This document shows positions 12,311-24,807 of a stretch of 64,000 nt of DNA, piece after piece (position 1 is the stretch's first letter; each line of letters opens with the position of its first letter). Location: the NCBI GenBank assembly GCA_037126765.1, contig JBBCBC010000021.1:19423434-19487433 (forward strand). The letters are read 5' to 3'. The position numbers and the translations under genes are program-made. This DNA comes from Stenogyne calaminthoides (taxonomy: Eukaryota; Streptophyta; Magnoliopsida; Lamiales; Lamiaceae). The notes under the pieces were generated by a model that saw only the letters and a list, made by a program, of their open reading frames with translations, was not told the origin of the DNA and searched no databases.

Positions 12311-13341
12311 AATAAAGATACTAAATCATGATTTTGCAATTTGTCTTATGATAAAAATTTATATGATGAGACAAATTCACTTGCTATTATATGACCCATA
12401 AATTTATGGGGCTCCATCCCACTATGTTTTAAAGGATAATATGGAGAAAAAATATTTTTTAATCCCAAGCCAAATTTTCTTATAATCCGTTTTCGTTTTA
12501 AAAAATTGACTATTCAATTTTGATCTCATAATTATCACAATCTCCAATTTAATCCCACTTTTCATAGAAAATGATGTCATCTTCAGGCACACGCAAATTA
12601 CATGCCGGTTAAAATTGGGGGTTTTTCGAACTCACAGCTGGCGTGAACGTTAACAGTTATAATAAAAAATTAGAAAAAAAAATTCTCTTAATTATAAAAA
12701 AAATCATTTATGATCGAAACCAAGTTAACCCTTTCATTGTTATAATTTTATATTTAATGATGATATTTTCTTCTCATAAAAGGAAAATCATTTGAAATGT
12801 TATAAAATTGGTTTGCCATTAAATCACAAAATTTTTGTCATTAATAGATACATATATTAAGGATAAGTTTCTTATAAAATATTTCATCGTGAAATATTAG
12901 TTCAAATGAAAAGGAGTAGAAAATTCGTGAATTCTGCACGGGTCGAATCAGGTTAAGCGGATTTTTCTTACAAACTCGCATAAAAGGCAAAACTGAAAAA
13001 CTCGCTTCCAGTCTGTGTTACTACAATGTAATATTGTAAGGACAATTACGTGTTACTACGTGATGATGAATATAAAATATATTTTTACTAATTCAGTTTT
13101 TATAATCTGATAGTTTGGATCTTTACTTAAGTTAATTGGTCAGAGGTCACAAGGAGAAACAGATAAAATACAGAGGGGGAAGCAGATAAAAATAGAGGAA
13201 ATATCATTTTATTTCATACGATAACACATATTTATTTTTACAGTAACACACATGTGTATATAATAACATAATATTCAAACTCGTACAAATAAATATGTGT
13301 GTTCTGAAAAATAAGCATGTGTTATTTGTCCTCATAATAAC
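12311..13341. other. intergenic without recognised genes
   Basis: AT-rich DNA with no supportable frame. The last 150 bp carry a series of AACACAT-type words that continue on the other side of the hAT element (14231-14470) and resemble 54200-54380, so they belong to an older repeat that the hAT element interrupted. Confidence 0.4.
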
Positions 13342-14230
13342 TAGGGGTGGACGGTATGGCATACCAAAAAAAAATTCAACGTACCGTTAACATACAGAAA
13401 TTTTCGGTATACCAAAAATTCATACCGTTGTCATACCAAAAATTTTCGATACTGAAAAAAGTCATATCGTTGCCATAGTATTTTTGGTATACCAAAATGG
13501 TATGTCAATATTGATACCGATACCGTACCATTACAGAAATTGCTTCTACTTCAATCATGCACCATTGCAGAAAATTTGAAAAAAAAAAATTGGTATGCAA
13601 TTCAAACCAAAATTCGAGCTAAATTTGACAATACATATATCGATCTATGTTTCCTGTTCAAAGATTGAAAATCTCAGCATATTATGGCGTGGTCAAGTGG
13701 TGGATGGCTTGGCTTGGGCGACGGCGGAGTCATGGAGGCGGCGGCATTGAAGAAACTGGAAAATGGAGGAAGAGATGGGTGGCGTGAGATCGAAGAGATG
13801 GGGAACAAGTTACAAAGGTCAGAGCGGTGAGCGACGGTGGCAAGAGGGAGGCGGGCGACAGCGGCGAGCACGATCACATCAGTGGAGAAAGGTATGTGAT
13901 TCGAGTGGGAGTGGTGGATGACGGCGGCGGGGAGGCGGGGCGACAGCGGCGAGGGTGAGAAGGGGCGCAAGATTGTGAAAAATGAAATGTGTCAAGGGTT
14001 TGTGACTTTTGTGTGTGTATATATATATATAATATAATTATTTATTTTAAAAAATATATATATGAATTCAATACAGGAATTTTGGTATATCGCGGTATAT
14101 CGAAATTTCTATATTCATATACCGTTATCGTACCGAAAATTTTGGTAAACTGAAAATTTTGATAAATTTGATATTTTTTTGTACGGTAAGTGCGGTATAC
14201 CGGATGTTTTCGGTATTTTCTTCACCCCTA
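13342..14230. mobile_element. hAT-like non-autonomous element
   Basis: The ends are TAGGGGTGGACGGTA and, on the right, TTCACCCCTA, inverted to each other. Subterminal parts are rich in GGTATACC and CATACCGT words in both orientations, as in many plant hAT elements. The flanking octamers are ATAATAAC (13334-13341) and ATAGTAAC (14231-14238), 7 of 8 identical, a probable hAT duplication. The middle (about 13680-13975) is GC-rich and open on the minus strand for 98 aa (proline/serine-rich); I recognise no domain there and suspect chance or captured DNA. Confidence 0.75.
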
Positions 14231-15935
14231 ATAGTAACACATACATGTACTTACAGTAACACATATTTGTTCTTATAGTAACACATACCTTGGAGCGAGA
14301 CCCGAATTTTATAGAAAATTTTGTTTTGACTCAGATCAACCTGCACAGATCCGTGAATTTTTCCCTTTGTCTTTATGTGTTTCTCCTCCTAGCTCACGAT
14401 TCATGTTTCACAAATCCTTTCCTTACTATAGCAAATATATATACTCACATTAACACATATTTATCTTTATAGTAAAACAGATGTCGAAGTGAGTTTTGTT
14501 ATTCTGTCTTTGCGCTTTTTATTGAAAATTGTTTGACCCAATTTGACCCGCACATGATCCGAGAGTTTTTCACTCTGTATTTATTTGCTTCTTATTCTAA
14601 TATGCGAGTATTTCACTCTGTACTTATTTGCTTCTTATTCTAATATGCGGGTCATATTTCACGGATCCTAAATCCATGAAATATTTCATATAGACATTTA
14701 TCATACGTAAATATTATGAAATTTTCCTCGTTATATTTAATAGAAATTTTTAGGGGCCTCACACAATTTTTTTACTTTAGTTTGTGAAATTTTAGTAGGA
14801 GGGAACACAAGATTCTACAATTATTTTCAAATGACTAAATCTACGATCTATATGCCGCGTAATTTGATACACCAGAGAGAATGAGCGAGAGTCTTGGTGG
14901 TCAAGAAAGTTGAGGTCCACCTAATTGGAGGTAATGAGAATTATTTTTATTAATACTGCTTCACAATTTGACGCGTCCGTAATGAAAATAGGAATAAGTA
15001 ATGGATTACTCTACTTTCATCACTTACCTAACATTCCACAAATGATACCCAATGTTAATTTTCTAACAAAACAATAATAATACAATCAATAACTCTATAG
15101 TGATTGACCCCTCAATAATATACATTATCATTATCATTCACAAGTCATACCAAGCTAGCCCTTCGATGTTCTTGTGCATTGTTTCTAACATTCACAACAA
15201 TGCGATTAGGGGTAGCATTTTCAGCACAAATATATTGGAAAAAACAGCAAATCGAGTGTATGAAGTTATAAAAGCTGTGGTGAGACTGACCCCATTTACA
15301 TTACTCACAATCTTCACAAGACTCAAGTTTTGCTCAATGAGGTATAGCATATATGATCTCATTCAATCCAATTGCATAACTATATGTTATCCCATTAATT
15401 AAACGCGTATCTCAGTCCAAAAAGGGTGAATAAATGCATATCAATCTCGAAAGGCCAGTCTAGCCCAAAATGTGCTTTCAATCTGTGATTTCAATGTGAT
15501 GTTCCGAACATACGCTGGATGGGAAGGTAGTGATTAGTGAACACACATTGACTTAAAATTACTCCGCATATAAAGTCCTCAATATTCAAAAACTATATCT
15601 TCGTGTCATTTAAATACGATTAACAGTAATATCCACATCCAATACATTATGACCCAATAAAAGCCATCGAATAACCAACCACCAACAATATTAAGTCGAT
15701 TACCTGCGATCAATAAAGATAAACCATGTTGGATGGAAAACCAATCTCGTCCAGTTACATCTTTATCTTGTGTGCTCATAAATAGTCATCTACGCCTAAC
15801 ACTCTGTCAACAGGTAAAGCGGCTGGCTAGTCCATGTAAATGTCAAAATTCTGTGTCACCAAATCAACTACGTAATACATTTCCGAATTCGACCAGCTCC
15901 TCTACTTGATACTCTGAGAATAATGTCCATGATTT
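14231..15935. other. intergenic region downstream of RPN2
   Basis: No gene recognised. The 14231-14470 part continues the AACACAT-rich repeat interrupted by the hAT element. A tandem duplication lies at about 14572-14652. The right part must include the 3' UTR of RPN2. A 100-aa plus-strand frame at 15100-15402 has no recognisable features and poor codon structure. Confidence 0.4.
14572..14652. repeat. imperfect tandem duplication, about 40-bp unit
   Basis: TTTCACTCTGTATTTATTTG followed by CTTCTTATTCTAATATGCG occurs twice in succession, the second copy with one base changed (GTACTTATTTG). Confidence 0.85.
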
Positions 15936-18900
15936 TCATGCAGATTTTAACTTGGCTGATGTAGATGCAAGATGTGATAGCGTCTTGTGCCCGACTACCA
16001 TCAAGAACATTCCCAATAAGCTAAGTGCCTTCAATGTTGTGAATAGGTCTAACTGCAATAAGAGAAATAAAAAAACAAATTTGTAGTCTAATGGATCAAC
16101 TATGACATATATTGCAAATTAGTGGTGCTAGTGTTACAGCCTTTAATGTAACAGCTTTAAGAATAACAGGCAAAAGAAATGGAAAAAGATTTGCCTTGAG
16201 ATAGTATTTCTGTGTACCTACACAGACCTTCTGCAAGCAATTCAGTGTTTTCAATTATTTGATTGTTGCATACATTTTGAAAAGTGAAAAGTAGGGATAA
16301 TAATGAAATGACGGAAAGCTTATTTCAATGAAACAATTGTCAATAACGCTGCTACGAGATGTTAACATATGTTTTATATTGGATCATACACAAATCATAC
16401 AACTCAGAGTGGAACAAGAATTTGGGTTAACATCTAAGCAACAATGATGATTGAATTCATAAAAGCATGCGCAAATATCTCCCAAGTCCTGAATAAGAAC
16501 CAGTTGCAATGAATCTATATCAAAACAATAATGTATGTACCATTCAGAAACAGGAATGCCAAACCTTAAAACCAGATAAAAAAGAGGCATACCTTGAGCC
16601 AGAATAATGCATAGAGTGACAGAACTGCTGCAATTCCCAAATGGAAGAGAATGGCAAAAGTTGAGGGAACAGTTGACTTGGGGAAATTCTTGAGGTTAGC
16701 ACCAAGGTAAACGAGCTGCAGGAACAAGAAAAGTGCAAATAGCTTTTAGTACCTAATAGAATAATTGCTAGATTATAGAAACAGATGAAATATTACAGCA
16801 CTAAGACAATGTTTGTTATCGGTTTATAGTTGTTTTTGAAAACCGGTTTTTGAATTCATGGAGATTTTGAAATCTTGATAAATAGTAAGGAGTGTGTTTG
16901 TTTTGTGGTCTTAAGGAGGGTGAGATTTAACTTTATGTCAAATCAATGTGTACGAAGAATGATGTTATATAATTATATTGTTGTTGAGTGTGATTGTAAT
17001 TTTTGTATGGCGTGAGTTATGATTTAAATTCATTAAAGTGTAGGGAGAGAGAAGTGATTGTATTGGAAAATGTGATAGTAGGTTCATAGGTGTTGTAGTG
17101 GAGGTTTTATAAAACCGGATTTCAAAATCCCTAAGTAGAACTGGATTTAGAGATTTGCAAATTCTAAAACCAGTATTTAAAACCCAAAAGACATTGCCCG
17201 AGGATCTATTCACTTATGCAAGAACGAAGAGAAGAAGAATCATTTTGTACCCCAGCCAAGAATCCGAATAGTGGGAAGAGTACTAGGCCCAAGAATACAA
17301 GAGAAAGCTCTTGGGGTGGTTGCTTTTCTGGAGACCTAAATATGTGATTTATCGCTGCCTTAGGCCCATATCTGGAATACGGGTCAACAGATTGTGCAGG
17401 AGGGCGGGGTGCCTTTTCAGGTGCTTCAGGGAGGTCCAATTCAATATAGCCCAGAGGTTGCAAGAAAGAGTTCTCCTGAAATAGATGAAGGAAAAGAATT
17501 TGCATCAAGCAACACGAGGCCATATCAGACAATTTCTACATAAGCGAATGAGGAGAGTGAAAAAAAAAAAAAAACCAAATGTAATGATTTCAAGTTCAAG
17601 CAGAATTTTACCATGGCGGAGTCTCCAACTGTGAGTTGAATGTCATATTTACCAGATAAGTAGAAAAACTTCTCAACCAGCCCCAGAAAATCCTACAAGA
17701 TAAAATGCAGTTAGTATATACAGAAGACAAAGTCTTACATAAACCAGTTGCAGAGTGCAACTGGTTTGCATTTTGTGTGTATGTTAAACAGTATTAGTTG
17801 ATTCATTAAAACATATTAGTTGTTTCATTGAAAAGTATTCGTTTTATACCATTAAGTGATACTTGCAAATCAGTTGTATGGTAAAACTGTTTTACATAAG
17901 ACCAACTTTATACGGAAGATTGTAAACCTAATCGTCCCAACAAGAACCTAAAATTGGAGGCAAATATGCTGGGGGGATTGTAATTCTAAATCAATGAGAT
18001 CAACTTCAATGATCATACTACAATATGTCGGATTTATCTGGCTTCTCCAAATGATGTTTGACAATTGTGCATTAATTAATTTAAAGTCAAAACAGTTGAG
18101 ATAGATATAGAGCACTTAACTAGTATTATCTCAAACTTTTTCCCTGAGTTGCCAACCAAGAAGATGTGTTCGACTCCACTTTCATGTCTCAGTTTGACGA
18201 ATGCCTGAACAGAACATGATACTCAGAACAGGTGATCGATAAGTAACGTAGCTTCTAAACTTAAAAACTAGAACAAAAACCTGGTGAGGCTTGAAAGCAT
18301 GTCCAGAAGGAGTGCTCAAGTGAAAGGACAATTTCAACTTCTGGAGGTGATTAGCTGATAAAGCAACAGTGTTTTCACCCGGTAAGTTCAGCCTGATCAT
18401 AAGAAAGCAACTTCTATTAATGTTCATCCCAACAAACATCATAAAATTCAGAATAAAGGAATATTGTAGTTTATTCATAATAATTATATGAACTTTATCA
18501 GAAAAGGAGATTAATAAAAAGCAGAGCGTACAAGAGACCACAAGACCAAAATACAGTCACATAATGAACTGCAATACAAGTAGATAAATAACTCCAGTCT
18601 CCACCCTTAATCCGCAAAAGTAATTCAAAAAGTGGGACGGGGGGATTTGAATTGGGGAAACAAAGAAAAGATTTATGTGATGTTTGTTTTGGGTTTTAAA
18701 AACCAGGATTTAGGTTATTTAAATTTAAAATCAGTTCTAATTTGAGATTTTGAAATCCGATTTTCAAAAATCACCACTGTAAAACCTATAAACCTACTAT
18801 CACTTTCCAATACAGTTAAGTATCTCTCCTTATACTTTAATATATTTAAATCATAATTCACATCATCCAATCATTACAATCAAACTCAACAATGATATAA

Positions 18901-21900
18901 TAATACAACTTTATTCACTCTTACACAATGATTTGACATAAGAGTTAAATCTCACCGTACTCAAAAACCCAAAACAAACACACACCACAACTTACCATTT
19001 ATCAGGATTTCAAAATCCCTTAGATTTCAATAAGCAGTTTCTAAAAGTCACTTAAAACCCAAAACAAACATCACCTTTTGTGGAATGTAAACTAAAAAGT
19101 GAGCCAACATTTGAAGAGAGCTCGCAAGAACATATAAGTTCCATCTAATAAAACCAGTCAACCCAAAAAAGATAAATAAACAATCATCCTGTAATACCAA
19201 TTCATAAGTTCAGGGGATTTACTTTGTCTCAGAATTTCTATGCTCCCAAGATCACTGTCAAGGACAGCAATCTCTGCATTGCTAATATCAATAACCCCAG
19301 TTACATGAATAGGTACTTTAGTTCTCCCTCCAGTTGCATAGTTTTTCTTTTGGTCTGGGTCATCAAATATAATCTACAAGTACGAACGAGAAATATAATC
19401 AGACATATCAGATACATAATATTAAAGGAGATGGAAAAGAGAAAGGTAGCTACCTCAAAAGAAAAAACGTATTTTCCAACATCAACATTCGTTGGCAATG
19501 TTTCTAAAACATGGACTGCATTATCCTGATCGAAGTTGAGCTTCTGCATCATGGAAATCCAAAAGCCATATGATAGTGGATTGAGAGATGAAAATGAGTC
19601 TTTTAAATAAATAATTATTTATAAAGTTGTAACTTCTTATCCAGCATTCTACTAAAGAGAATCACCTGATCAATGATAGAAGCATCTTTGGAACCCGGAA
19701 CAAAAATCTGCTTGAGGTTGACTGATAGAGAAGGAGCAGAAGAACCCAATACGGTACTGACACTAACCTAAAACAACATAGGTGGGATAAATAATTTAAG
19801 GTGAAATGTTTAATCATTTAATCAATTCTATGAATTGTCAATAATTCACTATGATTTTTGCTAATTCACGTGGACAACAGTTTCGTGCAAATAGCATTGA
19901 GCTCTGAAGTGTGGTCAGAAACAAGTCAAAGCTCCACTCTAATAAACATTATATAATAATTTAATCAAAAAAGATATGAAACTAGGTAGATGAATAAATA
20001 AAGAAATAAAAAGTGCTCTGCAATAATCAAACTGGTTGAGGAAATAAGACTATCAAGATCGTAGACCTTAAGTTGATCGTTATTGGTAACCGAAAGGACA
20101 GAAGCTGGCAGCGATAAAATCAGAGGAATGGATCCCCTGGAAGAAAAAAAAAATTATATGTTAGAATCATTTTGAAGAAGTACAAGACTATGAGGGAAGC
20201 TGTGTGTATGAATCAGCACGAAAACAACAGACTTTTCAAAAAAATGTGATTTATTACAGGAAGAGGAAATCTTAAGATGTCGAACAGCAAAGTACAACAA
20301 GTTCTTTGAAAGTATAACATGTGAAATTCTTGCCTAATGTTTTCCAAGTAACTCAAGGCATCAATTTGGTAATACAAGTCTTGGGCACTCCCTGGAATTC
20401 CAATGCCAAGGAAAAATTTCGCCAAACCCAATATTTTATCCCCTGGGAGCTGCAGGTAAACCATAAAATTATGAGTTGGTCTTATATAAAACAGTTTTAA
20501 TCAATACCGTTTAATGAAACATCTAATACTATTTAAATATAAACAAAGAAGAGCAAACCAGTTGCACGGTAAACTTGTTTACACAAGACTTTGCCTAAAT
20601 TAAGTGTCTCAAAGAAGATGAAGATTTGCAATAAACACGCATTATATAAAATATACTCCATGCTTACAGAAAAACATACATTTAAACTATCAGAGGTGAC
20701 TTCTGAAACAGCTGTGATTCCACGGACTACTGATGCAGAGGCTGAAAGAGGACTTTGATGTCCTTGTGTACCGACAAGTTTCTCATCAAAGTAACAAGTC
20801 CCGTCATCTAAAAAGAGATTATCAGAAAAAACAATAGTATAATGTGCAATCTTGGTTTAAGCATACATAATAAAAGGTTTAGAGATGCAAAACTAGTATA
20901 ATAAATAGGATCTAGAATCAATTTGGTGGCATTAGCATATAAAAGAAGAGAGGCCAGCCCGTACCGTATCTTTCAATACCATCAAAAAGCTTCAGAATGT
21001 CATTTTTCAAAGTTGCAATCTGGCATAGAAGGAAGACTTGGATTAGAATATCATAATTAGCCATCAAAATAACTGTCTATGACTCTATGCAATTTAAAGA
21101 TAAGATGCAAAATTAGTTACACACTCAGCTATGTATGGAAGATATAATCACACCAAATCAACACAGATAAACCTCAATATTGACATATGACCTCATAATA
21201 TACCAAAATATATCTGGTTACCAATTTATCTTGTAGACTTTAAAAGATAGGTGCAAGCATCAATTATATAATCTACAATCTGGATATTCGATAACAAGAA
21301 CAAATTACTGGAATCTCGAACAAAAAAGCACAATACAGGAAGAACCTTAAATTCCAGTACACACAAACCATTTAAATTAGAGTATGTATATCAATTATTC
21401 ATTTATATTCAACATTTGAAGGAATAAAGTTAAAGGCCAATACTAGTTTTATAAAATATAAGTAGCAGTGTATCGTAATAATAAGTAATATGTTTCTACA
21501 GTTAAAAACTAACAAATTTATAGACTCACAAGAGAATGATCAATCTCGGAGGAAGCTAGAGAAATAACTCCAGCCAGTGTTTCAAGAGCTATCCCTGTTC
21601 AAATAAAGCACAGTGGGTAAACAGCCCTGAGAAAGAGATGAATTATAGTGGCTAAACAACCACATAAAGGAGAACACGCCACACTAAATAAACAATATCT
21701 TTATCCATCATCAAAAGGGTTATGTTTAGCCAGAATATGAACTGTGAGAATATGTGAAAAATACCGGCAGCATCATTGCTAGACTCTGGGTTGTTGGAAC
21801 TAAGGCGCCACCTCCCATCACTCTGACCAAGAGCCTGCCAAGAATTGACCGAAATTAAGGCTCTCGGGTTTATATAGAGCAACAAAATTTGAAGAGAACA

Positions 21901-24186
21901 TATAAAGTAATCTGTAATAGGCAACAAGTCCAGAGTCTACCTTTATCGAGCGAAAAAATTTATCAGCATCTTCAAGTTGAACATCCACTTCAGAAGTCTG
22001 ATCCTGCATACAAACAAAAATTATACAAACACGAACTCAACAATGCAAAAATTAAAAGATGAATTACAGGAAAAAAAATAGACGCAACTGAATGGTTCTC
22101 TGAAAGATAACAACTGCAATCTTGTTAATATGCATTTATCATATTCGCATAGTTGTTAAGGGCGCAAGACGGGTCCTAGCACCCGTGTGCCTCTTCTCCT
22201 TTTTCACTAAACATAATTTATATACTAATATAACATATTTGACACATATTGTCCTACAAAATAAGTTCAGTACCACATAAAATCACATAATAATACCCAA
22301 AAGTCAACTAATAAACATTAGAACATCATGTACACATGATACTAACACAAAAGTTGTTAAGTTAAAATCCATCAACACACAAAAATAAAAACATCAAATG
22401 TAGCAAAGGCAGCAATTAGTCAATAGTCTAGTTCCCATTCTCATCATAAATAAAAATCGTAGCAACAGGGATAAGATGCACAAAGGAAAAAATGGGGAAA
22501 GGAACCTAGAGCATAGGGGCAGCGGTGTTGTTTCATAGTTTCTTCTTTCTTTACCAAATTTGGTCTTAAACCCTAGGCCAAAAATACAACACCACTTTCT
22601 TGTTCATGATTTGCCTTTGTTTTCTTTCAAACTACTTTTTTGTGAAGAATGACATTTTATTTCAAAATCTGTACGCAAATCACGTTTGATGTGAAGAAGA
22701 TCTGGAAAGTAAAAGAGGCAAGCAGATGTGCGCGCCCTAAAAACTGTGCCCAATTAAACACAAAAAAGGCACACAACCTATAGCCTCGCGCGCCTTGCGC
22801 CTCAACTATGAATATGGGCACCTTATATTAACACTTCTATTTTCCTTCTATTTTCTTCTATGTGATAAACCTACTTTTGTTAAACATAATAGAAGTATCA
22901 ACTGAGAGAGACCTTTGTGAAGTTTAATGCAAAAAATTATTACCTTTATAAGCACTAAACCTCCTACAGAATAGTAAAAATCAAGAAGCGACTTGGCACC
23001 ATTTAGAGAATCCTTAAGTCTATATTCAATTCCCTGCAGACAGAAGAGAAAAGGTAAGGATTATAATTTTCACAACACGTTACAAAAAGTTTACACAAAC
23101 TGAAGTAGATTATGGAAACGAGATTTTCAATACCCTGAACGCTTCAGTATATAGTTCACACTTCAGAATGCTATTAACTCTTAATGCATAGAACAAATCC
23201 TTTAAAGCTGAAGAAGTAGACGACAAGGTTTCCACCACAGATGCACAAGCAGATACGCTTATGTCAGGCTTCTTTTCAATCCCAAGAACCTCAAAAGTCT
23301 TCAATGCCTCATATGTCTCCTCCAGACTGGAAATGGTTACAAAAAAGTGAGACCAACTATCTTAAACCCAAAAAATATTCGATGACATTAAGTTTCATGT
23401 AGCACAAAAGTCATGATCTGCATCATACAATGGAAAAACAAAATCCCTTCCAAGATTTATGCAAAGTCAAAATGCAATTAATACACAACCATGGACTTTT
23501 TTACTAATATTATCTCAGCAACTTATAGGAAAGAAAAAATGGATGCAAGATATGCAGCAGGATATATACAGTTGGCATGTTAGAGTCAAAAGTAAATTTA
23601 GCATAACATATATGAACAGTGGAAACAAATAATCACTTCCAAAGGGCGCTCCTTTGAAAGGAAGATAATGAAGACAAACACTAAATTCAGTTAAAATTAG
23701 CTACGAACTCAAGCTTGGATGTTCAGAAGAACAACAATAATCAATCATTAGTTACTTTGACATGAAGCAGTACTAATATAATCACATTTCAGTATCTATA
23801 ATAGTACTAGAATTAACAGATCTTCCAAATCATCAATAAGTTTGAATTTACAAAGATTTACAAGCTGAAACCTTTTCCCCATCCCCTCCGCTACAAAAAA
23901 ACAGAGCGATGTACCCTCCAAAATACAAAAAGTTAAACAAATCAACACATTCAACGGGGAATATTTTCAGAATTTTTTTCAAATTGCAAAAGCATACATT
24001 ACCAAAAAGGCGGCATGGGTTTAGAGAGGGTTTATAAATTAACCTTCCATAAGATCCATCAGCGGGAGAAAATAGCTCCAATGCAGCAGATCGATGGGAT
24101 TCAGACACCGGATTGAAGATGGCTGATTCGCAGGTCGTCGCCAACACTAGAAGTGCTACAACCAGGAATTTCAAATCTAGGGCCAT
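15936..24186 (-). CDS. RPN2: ribophorin II, oligosaccharyltransferase subunit (RPN2/HAP6 type)
   Basis: Non-catalytic subunit of the ER oligosaccharyltransferase for N-glycosylation. Coding exons (minus): 24186-24044, 23326-23134, 23033-22944, 22003-21941, 21834-21765, 21594-21530, 21019-20965, 20807-20680, 20449-20334, 20136-20067, 19767-19666, 19543-19454, 19373-19223, 18392-18281, 18204-18121, 17692-17612, 17475-17251, 16715-16593, 16052-15936. They total about 692 aa, the usual plant length. Seen: an N-terminal signal peptide (about residues 1-22), the conserved FNPVSESHRSAALELF start of the mature protein, DPYSRYGPKA near residue 575, three C-terminal membrane segments (about 596-616, 627-653, 659-679), and a lysine-rich tail KLKSA. 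The intron after exon 9 has a GC donor (ATTAG/GCAAG). The first ATG is used because the signal peptide follows; a GTAAGT/CTCCAG intron (24280-24189) splits the 5' UTR. The exon 13/14 junction is one base out of frame with the only plausible GT-AG sites, so either a microexon is missed or the copy has a 1-bp lesion. Confidence 0.9.
16801..17198 (-). mobile_element. MITE in RPN2 intron 17
   Basis: The segment starts GACAATGTTTGTTATCGG and ends with the roughly inverted AAAACCCAAAAGACATTGCC. Its body (for example GAGATTTAACT..TATGTCAAATCA..GTGTGATTGTAAT) matches the reverse complement of 18674-19076. No clear target duplication was found, so the superfamily is left open; Tourist-like ends (GGCAATGT) are possible. 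Confidence 0.6.
18674..19076 (+). mobile_element. MITE in RPN2 intron 13, inverted relative to 16801-17198
   Basis: The terminal inverted repeats are clear: GTGATGTTTGTTTTGGGTTT at the left and AAACCCAAAACAAACATCAC at the right, with AGGATTT/AAATCCC words next to them. The interior is the reverse complement of the MITE at 16801-17198, with perhaps three quarters of positions shared by eye. Confidence 0.75.
22148..22810. mobile_element. hAT-like element, CATAGTTGTTA family, in RPN2 intron 3
   Basis: The left end CATAGTTGTTAAGGGCGCAAG and the right end GCGCCTTGCGCCTCAACTATG are inverted. Ends and subterminal GGCGC words match the elements at 4019-4608 and 60650-61397. The flanking octamers CATATTCG and AATATGGG agree at only five positions, so the duplication has decayed. 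No transposase frame is visible. Confidence 0.7.
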
Positions 24187-24188
24187 TC

Positions 24189-24350
24189 CTGGAGAAAAAA
24201 TTGCTAATGAAAAGATGATTAGCGATTGAAACCCTAGCAATTTTCCAAGATCAAAGAAAAAATAGGGAGAAAATACTTACTGTGGGAAGAAATTTTTGTA
24301 TCTTGGTTTCAGTTGTGCTGGGGGCGACTGTAATAGTCTACAATCTACAG
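24189..24350 (-). other. RPN2 5' UTR with an intron
   Basis: Reading minus, a GTAAGT donor at 24280-24275 and a TTTTTTCTCCAG acceptor ending at 24189 lie just before the start codon at 24186. The leader would therefore be spliced two bases upstream of the ATG. The first non-coding exon should start somewhere around 24300-24360; the exact transcription start is not readable. Confidence 0.65.
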
Positions 24351-24807
24351 TCTACAGAGGGTGACCGGTGACGTATTGTGAGATTCCAGTTCTACCCTCA
24401 CTCCAAATTTGTTTTTTATTTTTTTTATGAGGGCACGTTTTTTTCTTTTTTGAGCGCAGCAATGCTAAAAAAATAAAATAAAATTATGAGGACATATAAA
24501 ACTCCTAAAGTTAAATATATGTTGTGGAACTTATCATTTTTTAATATAAATAGAAATGTATTGGTGATTTTGGATATCTAATATAAACGAAAATTTTGAA
24601 AGTATTCATCTGAGTGAGATTTTGATAGGTATCCTCTAGTTTATACTAGAGAGAATCGCAGTAATAGTGCAGTTCGGTCCTTACTCTTGATTTGAGTTTC
24701 TCCCCTAATTTATAAGTGCTTATCTTATTCTTTTAAAATCGAAATAGTAGAAAGGACTCTAAAATTCTTAGGGTACCGAATCGAGAATGTTCGTGGGATT
24801 ATCAAAC
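24351..24807. other. intergenic upstream of RPN2
   Basis: Holds the RPN2 promoter region. There is no recognised element apart from T-rich runs near 24412-24450. Confidence 0.35.

Noticed and set aside
13674..13970. 98-codon minus frame rich in Pro and Ser as a host gene
   Set aside because: It is wholly inside a hAT-like element and has no recognisable domain.
18182..18541. 119-codon minus frame as a separate gene
   Set aside because: It is RPN2 exon 14 with intron read-through at both sides.
23848..24240. 130-codon minus frame starting at 24240
   Set aside because: It reads through the 5' UTR intron into RPN2 exon 1 and on into the next intron; the true start is 24186.
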